DNA of 64,000 nt from Bacteroidota bacterium. Lineage in GTDB: Bacteria; Bacteroidota; Bacteroidia; NS11-12g; UBA9320. Positions 1 to 9,230 of the stretch are shown here, piece by piece. The stretch spans positions 62,001-126,000 of the forward strand of contig CANIKO010000005.1 in NCBI GenBank assembly GCA_947468275.1. The letters are read 5' to 3'. The position numbers and the translations under genes are program-made. Within the stretch, counting starts at the first letter, position 1. The number at the start of each line of letters is the position of its first letter. Below the pieces are notes generated by a model that made no database searches, was not told where the DNA came from, and worked only from the letters and a program-made list of their open reading frames with translations.

Positions 1-1
1 T

Positions 2-787
2 CTTTCTGAATTTAACAAATATGGTTTGAGCTTGGCAATGCGGACTATCCCTCTTGTATTTGCCTCCCGGGACGGTAAGATTTTCATTAATTTGAATAGT
101 AAATACCCTGATAATTATTTATCAAATTATAATATTTCTAAAGTTGCATATAATGGTGAGTATAATATTTATCTCACTTATGAAAAGGATACTCAATCGT
201 ATAAGTATGGTGGAATAACACCAGAAGAAGTTATGGCACATCCAACTCTAAAAAACTATATGGACAGTATGGGGAATTATTATCAAAATATATTTCCTGA
301 AATTGATTCTGTTTTATATGGAAATTATACAGTTGGTACAATTGATTTATATGGGCTAATTGATACTAATGGAAAAATTGTACAACCATTAGTTTATAGG
401 AGTATTGCAATTAGTAACTCAAGTATTTATCCTTTTATCAATCATAACAAAGTAGGGTTTATGGATAGTGCCGGAAAAATAAGTATCAACCCAGTTTATG
501 ACAATTATGAGAAGTGCAATAATGTTTACTATTCATACCGAATGTATTATGAAGGGGATCTGGGAGAGTTTTATAATTTTACTGACAACCTTTGTAAGGT
601 TTTACTAAACTGCAAACTTGGTATTATGGATATTAAGGGAAGCGTTATAATTCCAATTGAATACAAACTTATCAATTATGAATACTATAATTATGATTAC
701 CCTCGAAAAGTATATAAAATTCATACACTTGATTTCAAAGACAACAAACAGGTTTTTGATAGAAATGGAAAAGAAATAAAGGAATAA
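2..787 (+). CDS. WG-repeat protein, 5' end outside the window
   Basis: The reading frame is open from base 2 with no stop, so the gene starts upstream of the window; the TTG at 26 and the ATG at 38 are unlikely to be the true start. At least three WG-type repeats are visible, with cores YGLIDTNGKIVQPLVY, VGFMDSAGKISINPVY and LGIMDIKGSVIIPIEY, and a fourth partial one (VFDRNGKEI) at the C-terminus. WG repeats are short beta-hairpin units common in exported or surface proteins of Bacteroidota, but the molecular role of this protein is unknown. It ends just before a strong bidirectional terminator. The repeat call is secure; location and function are not visible. Confidence 0.75.
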   Translation, partial: LSEFNKYGLSLAMRTIPLVFASRDGKIFINLNSKYPDNYLSNYNISKVAYNGEYNIYLTYEKDTQSYKYGGITPEEVMAHPTLKNYMDSMGNYYQNIFPEIDSVLYGNYTVGTIDLYGLIDTNGKIVQPLVYRSIAISNSSIYPFINHNKVGFMDSAGKISINPVYDNYEKCNNVYYSYRMYYEGDLGEFYNFTDNLCKVLLNCKLGIMDIKGSVIIPIEYKLINYEYYNYDYPRKVYKIHTLDFKDNKQVFDRNGKEIKE

Positions 788-822
788 AAAAATCCCGAGC
801 CAATCAGCCCGGGATTTTTTTA
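785..822. terminator. Bidirectional intrinsic terminator between the WG gene and groEL
   Basis: Stem 791-800 pairs with 807-816 (aatcccgagc with gcccgggatt, one A/C mismatch) around a six-base loop. It is flanked by an A-run on the left and a T-run on the right, so it can terminate both the upstream plus-strand gene and groEL, which converges on it. Confidence 0.8.
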
Positions 823-877
823 TTAAAATATAGATTAATAGTCTAAAATCTTCTATCTAATAATCTAACATCAATTA

Positions 878-2524
<1,647 letters not shown>

Positions 2525-2600
2525 TTATAAAAATTTTTAAAGGTTTAAGAAATGAAATTATCAATTAATTTAATTTTAATATTTTAGTTTAAGGTATTGA

Positions 2601-2615
2601 TGAATCTTCGATTTA
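2601..2615 (-). repeat. 15-base repeat at a stop codon, copy 1 (after groES)
   Basis: On the plus strand TGAATCTTCGATTTA; read on the gene strand it begins with the groES TAA stop. An identical 15-mer sits at the pyrR stop (59221-59235), and the match continues with two differences over the next several bases. Both copies lie in short gaps inside operons. The string contains a small AATC-GAA-GATT inverted repeat. Function unknown. Confidence 0.6.
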
Positions 2616-2882
2616 AACGATTGCCAAAATATCAGACTCACGCATGATAAGGTAATCTTTACCTTCCACTTGAATTTCGGTTCCGGCATATTTACCAAAC
2701 AGTACTGTGTCGCCTGGTTTTACAGTTACAGGCTCATCTTTTTTACCTGGTCCTGCAGCTACTACAGTTCCTTTTTGTGGCTTTTCTTTGGCAGTATCAG
2801 GAATGTAGATACCACCTGCAGTTTTTTGTTCGGCCGGTGCGGCTTCTACTAATACTCTGTCGGCTAATGGTTGTATGTTCAT
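2613..2882 (-). CDS. groES: Co-chaperonin GroES (Hsp10)
   Basis: Small lid subunit of the GroEL chaperonin, 89 residues. Family signatures are the start [11 protein letters not shown], the mobile loop around [19 protein letters not shown], and the segment [20 protein letters not shown]. First gene of the groES-groEL operon, ATG start at 2882. Its TAA stop opens a 15-base string that recurs right after pyrR (see the repeats). The roughly 280 bp upstream hold the likely heat-inducible control region. Confidence 0.97.
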   Translation of the reverse strand: MNIQPLADRVLVEAAPAEQKTAGGIYIPDTAKEKPQKGTVVAAGPGKKDEPVTVKPGDTVLFGKYAGTEIQVEGKDYLIMRESDILAIV

Positions 2883-2962
2883 ATAATTTCTAATTTTTAT
2901 TTACTGACTACTGCTTTGCATAAGGTATGCCAACGGAAATTTTAAAGGTTTGATAGTTTTAA

Positions 2963-2988
2963 AAAGTCAAAATGTCATAGAAATGGCA
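2963..2988 (-). promoter_or_regulatory. Candidate heat-shock element upstream of groES
   Basis: On the groES strand the sequence TGACATTTTGACTTT (plus-strand 2963-2977) lies about 80 bp before the groES ATG, with a further related half-site (TGCCATTT, 2981-2988) 11 bp upstream. Nearly the same 15-mer, with two differences, precedes clpB, and an 11-of-12 match (GTCAAGATGTCA) abuts the lon start codon. No CIRCE inverted repeat is visible here. Whether this is a sigma-factor site or a repressor operator cannot be told from the sequence. Confidence 0.45.
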
Positions 2989-3166
2989 GACGAAATAATA
3001 ATTATAAATAAATTCAAATAATTTTTCTTAAAACCTGCGTTTACCTTTAGGTATTACTTGGTATTGTCTTTGGGTAAAAGTGAGTTGTTTTTCATGATGA
3101 TTTAAAACATTAAAATATTTTTATGGAAATTTTAACCCTGTTGCATCCACCTTTTAAATATAAAAC

Positions 3167-5161
3167 ATGAAATACCTAATAATATTCTTTTTCTCCATTT
3201 GGGGTTTGTTTAGCAAATCACCTGAGCCAAAAATTCTTTTTAAAGGAACTGTAAAAGACAAAGCCACAAAAGAGGCGTTAATAGCTTGCGAAGTTTCGGT
3301 CAAAAATTTAACATCGGGAGCAATTTTTAAAACGTTGACGGATACAAAAGGCAATTTTGAATTAACCCTGACACCGGGCAAGTTTAAAGTTAATTATAGT
3401 TATATTGGGTATACTACTTTTGCCCAATCCTATAATTTAAATCCCAAGAAAGACACCATAATTAGCAAGAAAGTATTTTTAACAGAAAAGAAGAAGATTC
3501 AAAATGACTCAATATCTGTAAAAACAGATGAGAAAAAGCTAAAAGAAACGGATGCTTTAGAGGTTATAAAATTTACCCCAAGCAGAGGAGGAACATTCGA
3601 TTACTATGCAGCACCATCGCTATCCTATTCGGGAACAATATCCAGCAGTGGTTCGGCAACAAGTGCAACCATGTCGTATGAAGATATTTCAACGGAAGGA
3701 GTTTCAGGAGATAGGGTAACTTATGCATCACGTGGTATTGATGGCGATATTAAAGCTGGAACCTTAACGGCCGGTGAAATTAATGATTTTAGCAAATGGA
3801 GTCTTTGGGAGGACTTGAGCAAAGGCGAATTAAATTCATTTATTAGGTATTGGGGCATTTTGCCAAAGCACCGTTTTAGTGTTTTGGTCACCAATGAAAG
3901 CAAGTCGCCTTTGACGGATATAAAGGTAATTCTTAAAGACCCGATTGGAAAAACTATTTGGCAAAGTCATACGGATAATACCGGCAAAGCCGAGTTGTGG
4001 GCCAACTTATATGATTCAACCGATTTGAAAAAGGGGAAATACACTATTGAAGCGGTTTATAATGGAAAAACCTTTACCATTAATGACGCTTCTGCTTTCA
4101 ATCAAGGAATAAATAAGTTTGTAATTCCTGCGGCTTGCAAGCAGCCTTTAAATATGGATATCGTTTTTGCCGTGGATGCCACAGGTTCCATGGGGGATGA
4201 AATTCGATATCTTCAAGCTGAATTGTATGATGTAATAGAAAAAGTTAAGCAAGGAAATCCTGGCTTAAACTTAAATATGGGTAGCGTTTTTTACCGAGAT
4301 AAGGAAGATGCTTATTTAACCGTTCAGCAAGATTTAACTTCTGATATTAGTAAAGTGATGGATTTTATGAAAGCCCAAAGTGCTGATGGGGGAGGAGATG
4401 AACCCGAAGGAGTGGATGCTGCTATGGAAGTAGCCATTGGTAAATTTAAGTGGCGGGAAGATGCCAGGGCAAGAGTGATGTTTTTGGTATTGGATGCCTC
4501 ACCACACCATGATAAGGAAACCATGGAAAAGCTTAATAAATATACCATCATGGCGGCTGAAAAAGGAATTCGGATAGTTCCGATAGTTTGCAGCGGCATT
4601 GATAAAGCCAGTGAATATTTGATGCGAAGCATGGCTTTAGCCACCAATGGAAACTATATTTTCCTTACCGACCACAGCGGAATTGGCGATAAACATATTG
4701 CGCCAAGTACCGATAAATTTGATGTTGAAACCTTAAATATTTTATTAATCCGTTTGTTGCAACAATATATTTTTATGCCGGAGTGTAATCAAACTGTTAA
4801 TACAACCCGAATTGATTCTTTGCAACGCAACCAACCTGATAGTACAAGCAAAGATTCATCGTTTGTTCAAAACCCAAATCCAGCGAAGGATTCAACAGGA
4901 ACGGTGAATAATAAACCCGATGACTGGTTCTTAAAATATTATCCTAATCCTTGCCGTGGAATATTAAAGGTTGAAATAAATGCGAGTATTTCTGAACTTT
5001 ATATTGCCGATATCAACGGGAAATTATTAATGAAAATACCCGTAGCCAGCGATGAACATTACAAAGAAATTGATTTGACCAACTATCCGGCAGGGGTCTA
5101 TTTCCTAAGATATTGTGTGGATGGAAAATGTAAATCGGGGAAATTTGTGTTGGTGCATTAA
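3167..5161 (+). CDS. Secreted von Willebrand A protein with T9SS sorting domain
   Basis: 664 residues. A short signal peptide (about 1-16) is followed by a carboxypeptidase-regulatory-like beta domain (about 23-95). Next come a Ser/Thr-rich stretch (150-175) and a second beta domain (about 235-305). A von Willebrand A domain (about 328-500) has the metal-site motif DATGSMG at 337-343. The C-terminus (about 590-664) starts YPNPCRGILKVEI and contains YPAGVYFLRY, a type A T9SS sorting domain. The protein is therefore predicted to be exported and displayed or released through T9SS, with a metal-dependent binding domain as cargo. The partner is unknown. No close neighbour on the same strand; it converges with the SpoU methyltransferase gene. 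Confidence 0.85.
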   Translation: MKYLIIFFFSIWGLFSKSPEPKILFKGTVKDKATKEALIACEVSVKNLTSGAIFKTLTDTKGNFELTLTPGKFKVNYSYIGYTTFAQSYNLNPKKDTIISKKVFLTEKKKIQNDSISVKTDEKKLKETDALEVIKFTPSRGGTFDYYAAPSLSYSGTISSSGSATSATMSYEDISTEGVSGDRVTYASRGIDGDIKAGTLTAGEINDFSKWSLWEDLSKGELNSFIRYWGILPKHRFSVLVTNESKSPLTDIKVILKDPIGKTIWQSHTDNTGKAELWANLYDSTDLKKGKYTIEAVYNGKTFTINDASAFNQGINKFVIPAACKQPLNMDIVFAVDATGSMGDEIRYLQAELYDVIEKVKQGNPGLNLNMGSVFYRDKEDAYLTVQQDLTSDISKVMDFMKAQSADGGGDEPEGVDAAMEVAIGKFKWREDARARVMFLVLDASPHHDKETMEKLNKYTIMAAEKGIRIVPIVCSGIDKASEYLMRSMALATNGNYIFLTDHSGIGDKHIAPSTDKFDVETLNILLIRLLQQYIFMPECNQTVNTTRIDSLQRNQPDSTSKDSSFVQNPNPAKDSTGTVNNKPDDWFLKYYPNPCRGILKVEINASISELYIADINGKLLMKIPVASDEHYKEIDLTNYPAGVYFLRYCVDGKCKSGKFVLVH

Positions 5162-5170
5162 TTTAATTTT

Positions 5171-5204
5171 AACCTTTCGAGGGTTTTTAATCTCTCGAAA
5201 GGTT
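5171..5204. terminator. Hairpin at a convergent gene end
   Basis: An 11-bp perfect inverted repeat (AACCTTTCGAG at 5171-5181, CTCGAAAGGTT at 5194-5204) lies between the convergent vWA gene and SpoU methyltransferase gene. The right arm includes the last codons of the methyltransferase. Neither side has a clean T-run, so termination is plausible but not shown. Confidence 0.4.
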
Positions 5205-5987
5205 TCGTTGCCTTATCACCTCATAAATCACAATCCCAGCTGAGTTAGCCACATTCATGGAATCTACTTTGCCAAATTGTGGAATGATGATATTTTTAAA
5301 ACCACTTTTTAACCAAATATCTTTAATGCCATAAGCCTCTGAGCCCACCACAATAGCTGTTGGCTTGGTAAAGTCTTCTAATGTATAGTTTTGGGCTGAT
5401 TCGAGATAAGTAACAAAGGTGTTTACAGAATTGGTATTAAGCCATTCAATGCAATCTTCAACAGTAGTTACAATTGTTTTTTTTGTAAAAACTGCTCCAA
5501 GACTCGCCCTTATACAATTGGGATTGTAAACATCAGTTTGAGGGTCGCAAACAATTATGGCATCTACTCCGGCGGCATCGCAAGTTCTGAGCATAGCTCC
5601 GAGGTTTCCGGGCTTTTCAACAGAATCAATGATTAAAATTAGAAGATTTCTTGAATTAGTAATATCTTCGAATTGGTAGCTTTTCGGATGTATTAAAGCC
5701 AAGCAGTTGGCAATTCCTTTGCGATAAACTAAACTATCAAAAACATTAGGAACAGTGTCAATACAAAGTGTAGCTGGAGACAAGTTTAGTTCTTTTTTAA
5801 TGTCCTCTTCTGAAATATACTCACTGCAATACATAACCTTTTCAATGGTAAAACCCCCATCCACAGATAATCTGCATTCACGTAACCCTTCTACGGGAAT
5901 AAGGTTTTGTTTGCGCCGTTCACGGTTTTTATCCAACTTTTGAATAAGCTTTATTAAGGGATTTTGTAAACTACTTATTGGTTCCAT
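5187..5987 (-). CDS. TrmH/SpoU-family RNA 2'-O-methyltransferase
   Basis: 266 residues. The N-terminal part (about 1-100) resembles the substrate-binding domain of RNA ribose methyltransferases. The C-terminal SpoU domain shows the three family motifs: KPGNLGAMLRTCDAAGV (125-141), VVGSEAYGI (213-221) and IPQFGKVDSMNVANSAGI (235-252). These form the knotted S-adenosylmethionine site, and Asn128 and Arg134 match conserved positions. It should methylate a ribose in rRNA or tRNA, but the target base cannot be read from the sequence. ATG start at 5987. It stands alone, with the methyltransferase-like gene at 6015-6677 immediately upstream, so the two may be co-transcribed. Confidence 0.9.
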   Translation of the reverse strand: MEPISSLQNPLIKLIQKLDKNRERRKQNLIPVEGLRECRLSVDGGFTIEKVMYCSEYISEEDIKKELNLSPATLCIDTVPNVFDSLVYRKGIANCLALIHPKSYQFEDITNSRNLLILIIDSVEKPGNLGAMLRTCDAAGVDAIIVCDPQTDVYNPNCIRASLGAVFTKKTIVTTVEDCIEWLNTNSVNTFVTYLESAQNYTLEDFTKPTAIVVGSEAYGIKDIWLKSGFKNIIIPQFGKVDSMNVANSAGIVIYEVIRQRNLSRD

Positions 5988-6014
5988 TGTAGCAAAGATA
6001 GAATGATTTGTGGT

Positions 6015-6677
6015 TTAAGTTTTTAACTCCAAAACTCTATTCATATTCATTACCTCATATCCTTTTACTTCTTTAAAATAGTTCATTAGTAAAAGTTGAA
6101 ATTCGGCGAATTGTTGTTTTTGTAATTTCGTGTTCACCACATAGTTTATCAAAATTTTGCCTTTGGGTTCTAATAGGGATTTGATCTGCTCAATGAATTC
6201 TTTAGTGTGAATTTGGGGATGAACGTCTAAATCAATAAATAAATCGACTATTATTAAATCAAAACCATGTTTAAATTTTTTAATAATATCAAAAGCATCA
6301 CCAATTATAATCTCTGTTTTTTTAAGGTCGATATTGTCCCAAAATTTTAAAGAATCAATGATGGCCGGATCTATTTCTACTCCTGTGAATTTTGGATTTA
6401 GTCCATATTGGCGTTGCAAAATATTAATAACGCTGCAGGTCCCTAAGCCTAGCAAGAGAATTTTTTCAGGTGGATTATTTTCAATTTCAATTAATTCAAA
6501 TGCATCTTCAAAAACCTTGTGGCAGCTACCATAACTGTAATTTGCATTAGTGGTGTTAAGCAATAAGCGGCCAGCTTCCATTTGAATACACAATCCCGGA
6601 TTAAAATCGGAGGGAATTTTTTTAATAGTAACCAAATAGAAATATGAAAGTAAATATTTATACCATGGAATTTTCAT
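6015..6677 (-). CDS. Spermidine-synthase-like methyltransferase-fold protein
   Basis: 220 residues with a Rossmann fold of the spermidine synthase/SAM methyltransferase type. Visible motifs are LLLGLGTCS (74-82, glycine-rich loop), GVEIDP (99-104, acidic residue after strand 2), GDAFDII (126-132) and IIVDLF (142-147). It is shorter than true SpeE and lacks an obvious N-terminal beta domain, so it is best called SpeE-like; it may methylate or aminopropylate an unknown substrate. It is 27 bp upstream of the SpoU methyltransferase gene on the same strand and could share its transcript. Confidence 0.7.
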   Translation of the reverse strand: MKIPWYKYLLSYFYLVTIKKIPSDFNPGLCIQMEAGRLLLNTTNANYSYGSCHKVFEDAFELIEIENNPPEKILLLGLGTCSVINILQRQYGLNPKFTGVEIDPAIIDSLKFWDNIDLKKTEIIIGDAFDIIKKFKHGFDLIIVDLFIDLDVHPQIHTKEFIEQIKSLLEPKGKILINYVVNTKLQKQQFAEFQLLLMNYFKEVKGYEVMNMNRVLELKT

Positions 6678-6740
6678 TTTATGGAATTGCTATTATAAAA
6701 TTAAATTGTTTTTAAAATCTGTTTAATTGGTTGTGAAAAA

Positions 6741-6775
6741 AAACAAACCCCGACCGGAAGCTGGCCGAGGTTCGT
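6741..6775 (-). terminator. Probable terminator of dcd
   Basis: An imperfect hairpin (left arm 6746-6755, right arm 6763-6772, two mismatches) lies just beyond the dcd stop. On the minus strand the stem is followed by a TTTGTTTTTTTT run, which fits an intrinsic terminator for dcd. Confidence 0.55.
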
Positions 6776-6796
6776 ATATTTAAAATGGCATCATTA

Positions 6797-7333
6797 TCAA
6801 AATTTGTTCTTCCACATCATGCTTTCTACTGGCTTGATGGTGCGTTTACTGTATTTTGCGTTAGGTTTTTTGTTATACAAAGTTTCAATTTCACCTTCTA
6901 CCATAAAATAAATCAATTGACCAATTGGCATTCCTCTATAAATACGAACTGGCTGCGTGCAAGAAATTTCTAAGGTCCAAGTATTACAAAACCCCACATC
7001 ACCCTTTCCTGCAGTGGCGTGTATGTCAATTCCCAAACGACCTGTACTAGATTTTCCTTCCAAAAATGGAATGTGTTTATGTGTTTCGGTGTATTCTTCT
7101 GTTACACCCAAATAAAGGGTGTCGGGTTGCAATACAAAACCATCCAAAGGGATTTCAAATAAATCAATTTTATTATGCGCTTTTGCATCCAAAACCCTGT
7201 CTTTGTAGCACCCGAGGTGTTTTCCCAAATGTACATCATAGCTATTTGTTCCAAGGCATTCCTTACGAAACGGCTCAATTAAAATAGACCCTTTTTCAAT
7301 CTCATCAAGAATTCTTAAATCACTTAAAATCAT
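6797..7333 (-). CDS. dcd: dCTP deaminase
   Basis: Deaminates dCTP to dUTP, feeding thymidylate synthesis. I start it at the ATG at 7333, giving MILSDLRILDEIEKG and 178 residues, the usual length; a longer frame to 7390 would add an unrelated leader. Motifs are GKSSTGRLGIDIHATAG (nucleotide and trimer contacts) and GFCNTWTLEIS, whose Glu matches the catalytic glutamate of the family. It is a single-gene unit: a terminator follows it, and recX is divergent upstream. Confidence 0.93.
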   Translation of the reverse strand: MILSDLRILDEIEKGSILIEPFRKECLGTNSYDVHLGKHLGCYKDRVLDAKAHNKIDLFEIPLDGFVLQPDTLYLGVTEEYTETHKHIPFLEGKSSTGRLGIDIHATAGKGDVGFCNTWTLEISCTQPVRIYRGMPIGQLIYFMVEGEIETLYNKKPNAKYSKRTIKPVESMMWKNKF

Positions 7334-7438
7334 ATTTGTTTGGGGCCTGCAAATTAATAAAAGTACTTTCGTTGTTCCTAAGAATTGCAAAGGATTTTTT
7401 TATAAAATTGTCCCCAATTTTTAGGAATCAAAATTTAA

Positions 7439-7446
7439 TATTTTTG
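7439..7446 (+). promoter_or_regulatory. -7 promoter box for recX
   Basis: TATTTTTG matches the Bacteroidota TAnnTTTG -7 element and lies eight bases before the recX ATG, implying a very short leader. No good -33 TTTG at standard spacing was found, so confidence is moderate. Confidence 0.45.
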
Positions 7447-7454
7447 CGCTAACC

Positions 7455-7907
7455 ATGTCGTTTATTCAACCCGAAATACTTGCCAAAGCTCAGCATTATT
7501 GCGCTTATCAGGAGCGTTGCCATCAGGAGGTTAAAAATAAATTATATGAACTTGGCTGCAATACCGACACAGTAAATGAGGTGATGGTAACGCTTATAGA
7601 AACTAATTTTTTGAATGAGGAGCGTTTTGCTAAAGCTTTTGCCGGTGGAAAATTCAGAATAAAAAAATGGGGACGACTAAAAATTAAAAGAGAATTAGCG
7701 GCCCGTAAAATTTCAGATTATTGCATAAAAGCAGCCATGAAAGAAATTGATGATAAAGATTATTGGGAATGTTTGGTACAATTAATAAATAAGAAATTAC
7801 CGGCTAAATCGGATTGGAAGGAGCAACAAAAAATTACAACCTGGCTTATGAGCAGGGGATTTGAGTTAGATTTGATAAAGGAAGCATTGGTAAATAAAAC
7901 TCCGTAG
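7455..7907 (+). CDS. recX: RecX-family regulator of RecA
   Basis: 150 residues, mostly helical, with the RecX pattern of three-helix repeats. Recognisable are AQHYCAYQERCHQEVKNKL near the N-terminus, FLNEERFAKAFAGGKFRIKK and WGRLKIKRELAARKIS in the middle, and the matching C-terminal repeat ending SRGFELDLIKEAL. RecX proteins bind RecA filaments and limit recombination and SOS activity. The stop codon TAG (7905-7907) lies within a palindromic repeat (7898-7912), so the last residues may derive from the repeat rather than from an ancestral C-terminus. recA is not in the window. Confidence 0.88.
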   Translation: MSFIQPEILAKAQHYCAYQERCHQEVKNKLYELGCNTDTVNEVMVTLIETNFLNEERFAKAFAGGKFRIKKWGRLKIKRELAARKISDYCIKAAMKEIDDKDYWECLVQLINKKLPAKSDWKEQQKITTWLMSRGFELDLIKEALVNKTP

Positions 7908-8053
7908 GAGTTAAACGTTTGTAGAAAAAGAATCAAAATATTTTTTTTGCTCCTTAGGAGCTACCAAAAAAAAATAGAAATGTGCTTGCTCCTAAGGAGC
8001 AATTATAAATCAAATGTTTTTTCTACAAACATTTTGTACCTATGGTACAAAAA
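7898..8053. repeat. Cluster of palindromic REP-like repeats
   Basis: Four palindromes lie within about 155 bp: AACTCCGTAGGAGTT (7898-7912), GCTCCTTAGGAGC (7949-7961), TTGCTCCTAAGGAGCAA (7986-8002) and TTTTGTACCTATGGTACAAAA (8032-8052). They are enclosed by an outer inverted pair, GTTTGTAGAAAAA (7917-7929) and TTTTTCTACAAAC (8018-8030). The recX stop is inside the first palindrome and the hemW stop lies just after the last. This layout resembles REP elements mobilised by REP-associated tyrosine transposases; no transposase is present here. Confidence 0.75.
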
Positions 8054-8055
8054 GA

Positions 8056-9198
8056 TTACTCTCCAAAAAACTCAGCCGCTATTCCATCGGCATACAATTT
8101 TCCTTCATTCGTAAGTTTCAAAATAAATTTATTGGTTTCCATTAAACCCATCGAAACGTACATTTCTATCAACTCCTTGTTTTCTTCAAAAAAATTTATT
8201 CCTGAAATTTTATTAGCTGTAGAAATATCCAAACCCCATTGAGTTCTTAGAGATGTTAAAATAAAATCATTCAACTTTTCAGTTGGTGTTAAAATTTCAA
8301 CCTCAAAAGAAGGTTGGTTTTGCTGCCAGCCTTGGATGTACAAATTGTTATCCTTTAAATTCCACCTGCGTTCGCTACTATTATAGGAATGAGCGGATGG
8401 GCCGATTCCTAAATAATATTTTTGTTGCCAATACCCTGTATTGTGTTTTGAATAAAACCCATTTCGGCAAAAGTTTGAAATTTCATAGTGTTCCCAACTA
8501 TTGGTTTTAGCCCAATTTACTAAAGTATTAAAATGTCCGGTGGCAATATCCTCATCGGGGGCTTTATATCGTCCGGTTTCTATCAATTTTTTTAATGGTG
8601 TTTTTTCCTCTACCGTAAGGCAATAGCAGGATAAATGATTAATTGGTAGGTTTTGGGCTTTCTTTAAATTGGCTTCCCATTGGGCATTGGTCAATCCCGG
8701 AAAGCCATAAATTAAATCAATGCTGATGTTTGTAATTCCTGCATCCATCGCATTTTGCACACAATTTTCTGCCTGTGTTGCGTCATGCGAACGATTCATC
8801 CATTTAAGGTGTTCATCATAAAAAGATTGTATACCAATACTCAGCCTATTTATTCCCGCTGATTTAAGTTGGAGGCAATAGTTCTCCGTTAAATCATCAG
8901 GATTTGCTTCTAAGGTAATTTCAGGATTATCGGCAACAATATAGTTTGAGTAAATAGTTTCTAAGATTTTTTCTATATCCTCAATGGGCAATGTAGATGG
9001 GGTTCCTCCGCCAAAATAAATAGTATTAATAGGTTTGGAATTAAAAAAATTATGCTTCCCTTTTTTACCGAAATAAATCACTTCTTGGAGAATAGCCTCT
9101 GTCATTTGAGGCATATTGGTTTTATTAACTGAAAAATGAAAGTCGCAATAAAAGCAAGACTTGGTACAATAAGGGATGTGGATATAGATGCCTGACAA
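8056..9198 (-). CDS. hemW: HemW-type radical SAM protein (heme chaperone)
   Basis: 380 residues. The radical SAM cluster motif is CTKSCFYC (residues 11-18, CxxxCxxC), followed by the glycine-rich SAM motif FGGGTPSTL and the HemW-like C-terminal domain. Proteins of this group were long labelled oxygen-independent coproporphyrinogen III oxidase; the MSGIYIHIPYC start and a length near 380 fit HemW, which handles heme for respiratory enzymes, better than HemN. ATG start at 9198. The gene upstream on the same strand is 32 bp away. Its 3' end abuts the palindrome cluster. Confidence 0.88.
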   Translation of the reverse strand: MSGIYIHIPYCTKSCFYCDFHFSVNKTNMPQMTEAILQEVIYFGKKGKHNFFNSKPINTIYFGGGTPSTLPIEDIEKILETIYSNYIVADNPEITLEANPDDLTENYCLQLKSAGINRLSIGIQSFYDEHLKWMNRSHDATQAENCVQNAMDAGITNISIDLIYGFPGLTNAQWEANLKKAQNLPINHLSCYCLTVEEKTPLKKLIETGRYKAPDEDIATGHFNTLVNWAKTNSWEHYEISNFCRNGFYSKHNTGYWQQKYYLGIGPSAHSYNSSERRWNLKDNNLYIQGWQQNQPSFEVEILTPTEKLNDFILTSLRTQWGLDISTANKISGINFFEENKELIEMYVSMGLMETNKFILKLTNEGKLYADGIAAEFFGE

Positions 9199-9230
9199 AT
9201 TGGTATTTTTAATTTTAAAAAATTTTAAAA

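Noticed and set aside
26-787. TTG at 26 as the start of the first gene
   Set aside because: The same frame is open to base 2 with no stop, so the real start must be upstream of the window.
2883-3166. CIRCE (HrcA) element upstream of groES
   Set aside because: No TTAGCACTC-N9-GAGTGCTAA or close variant was found; only the GTCA-type element is present.
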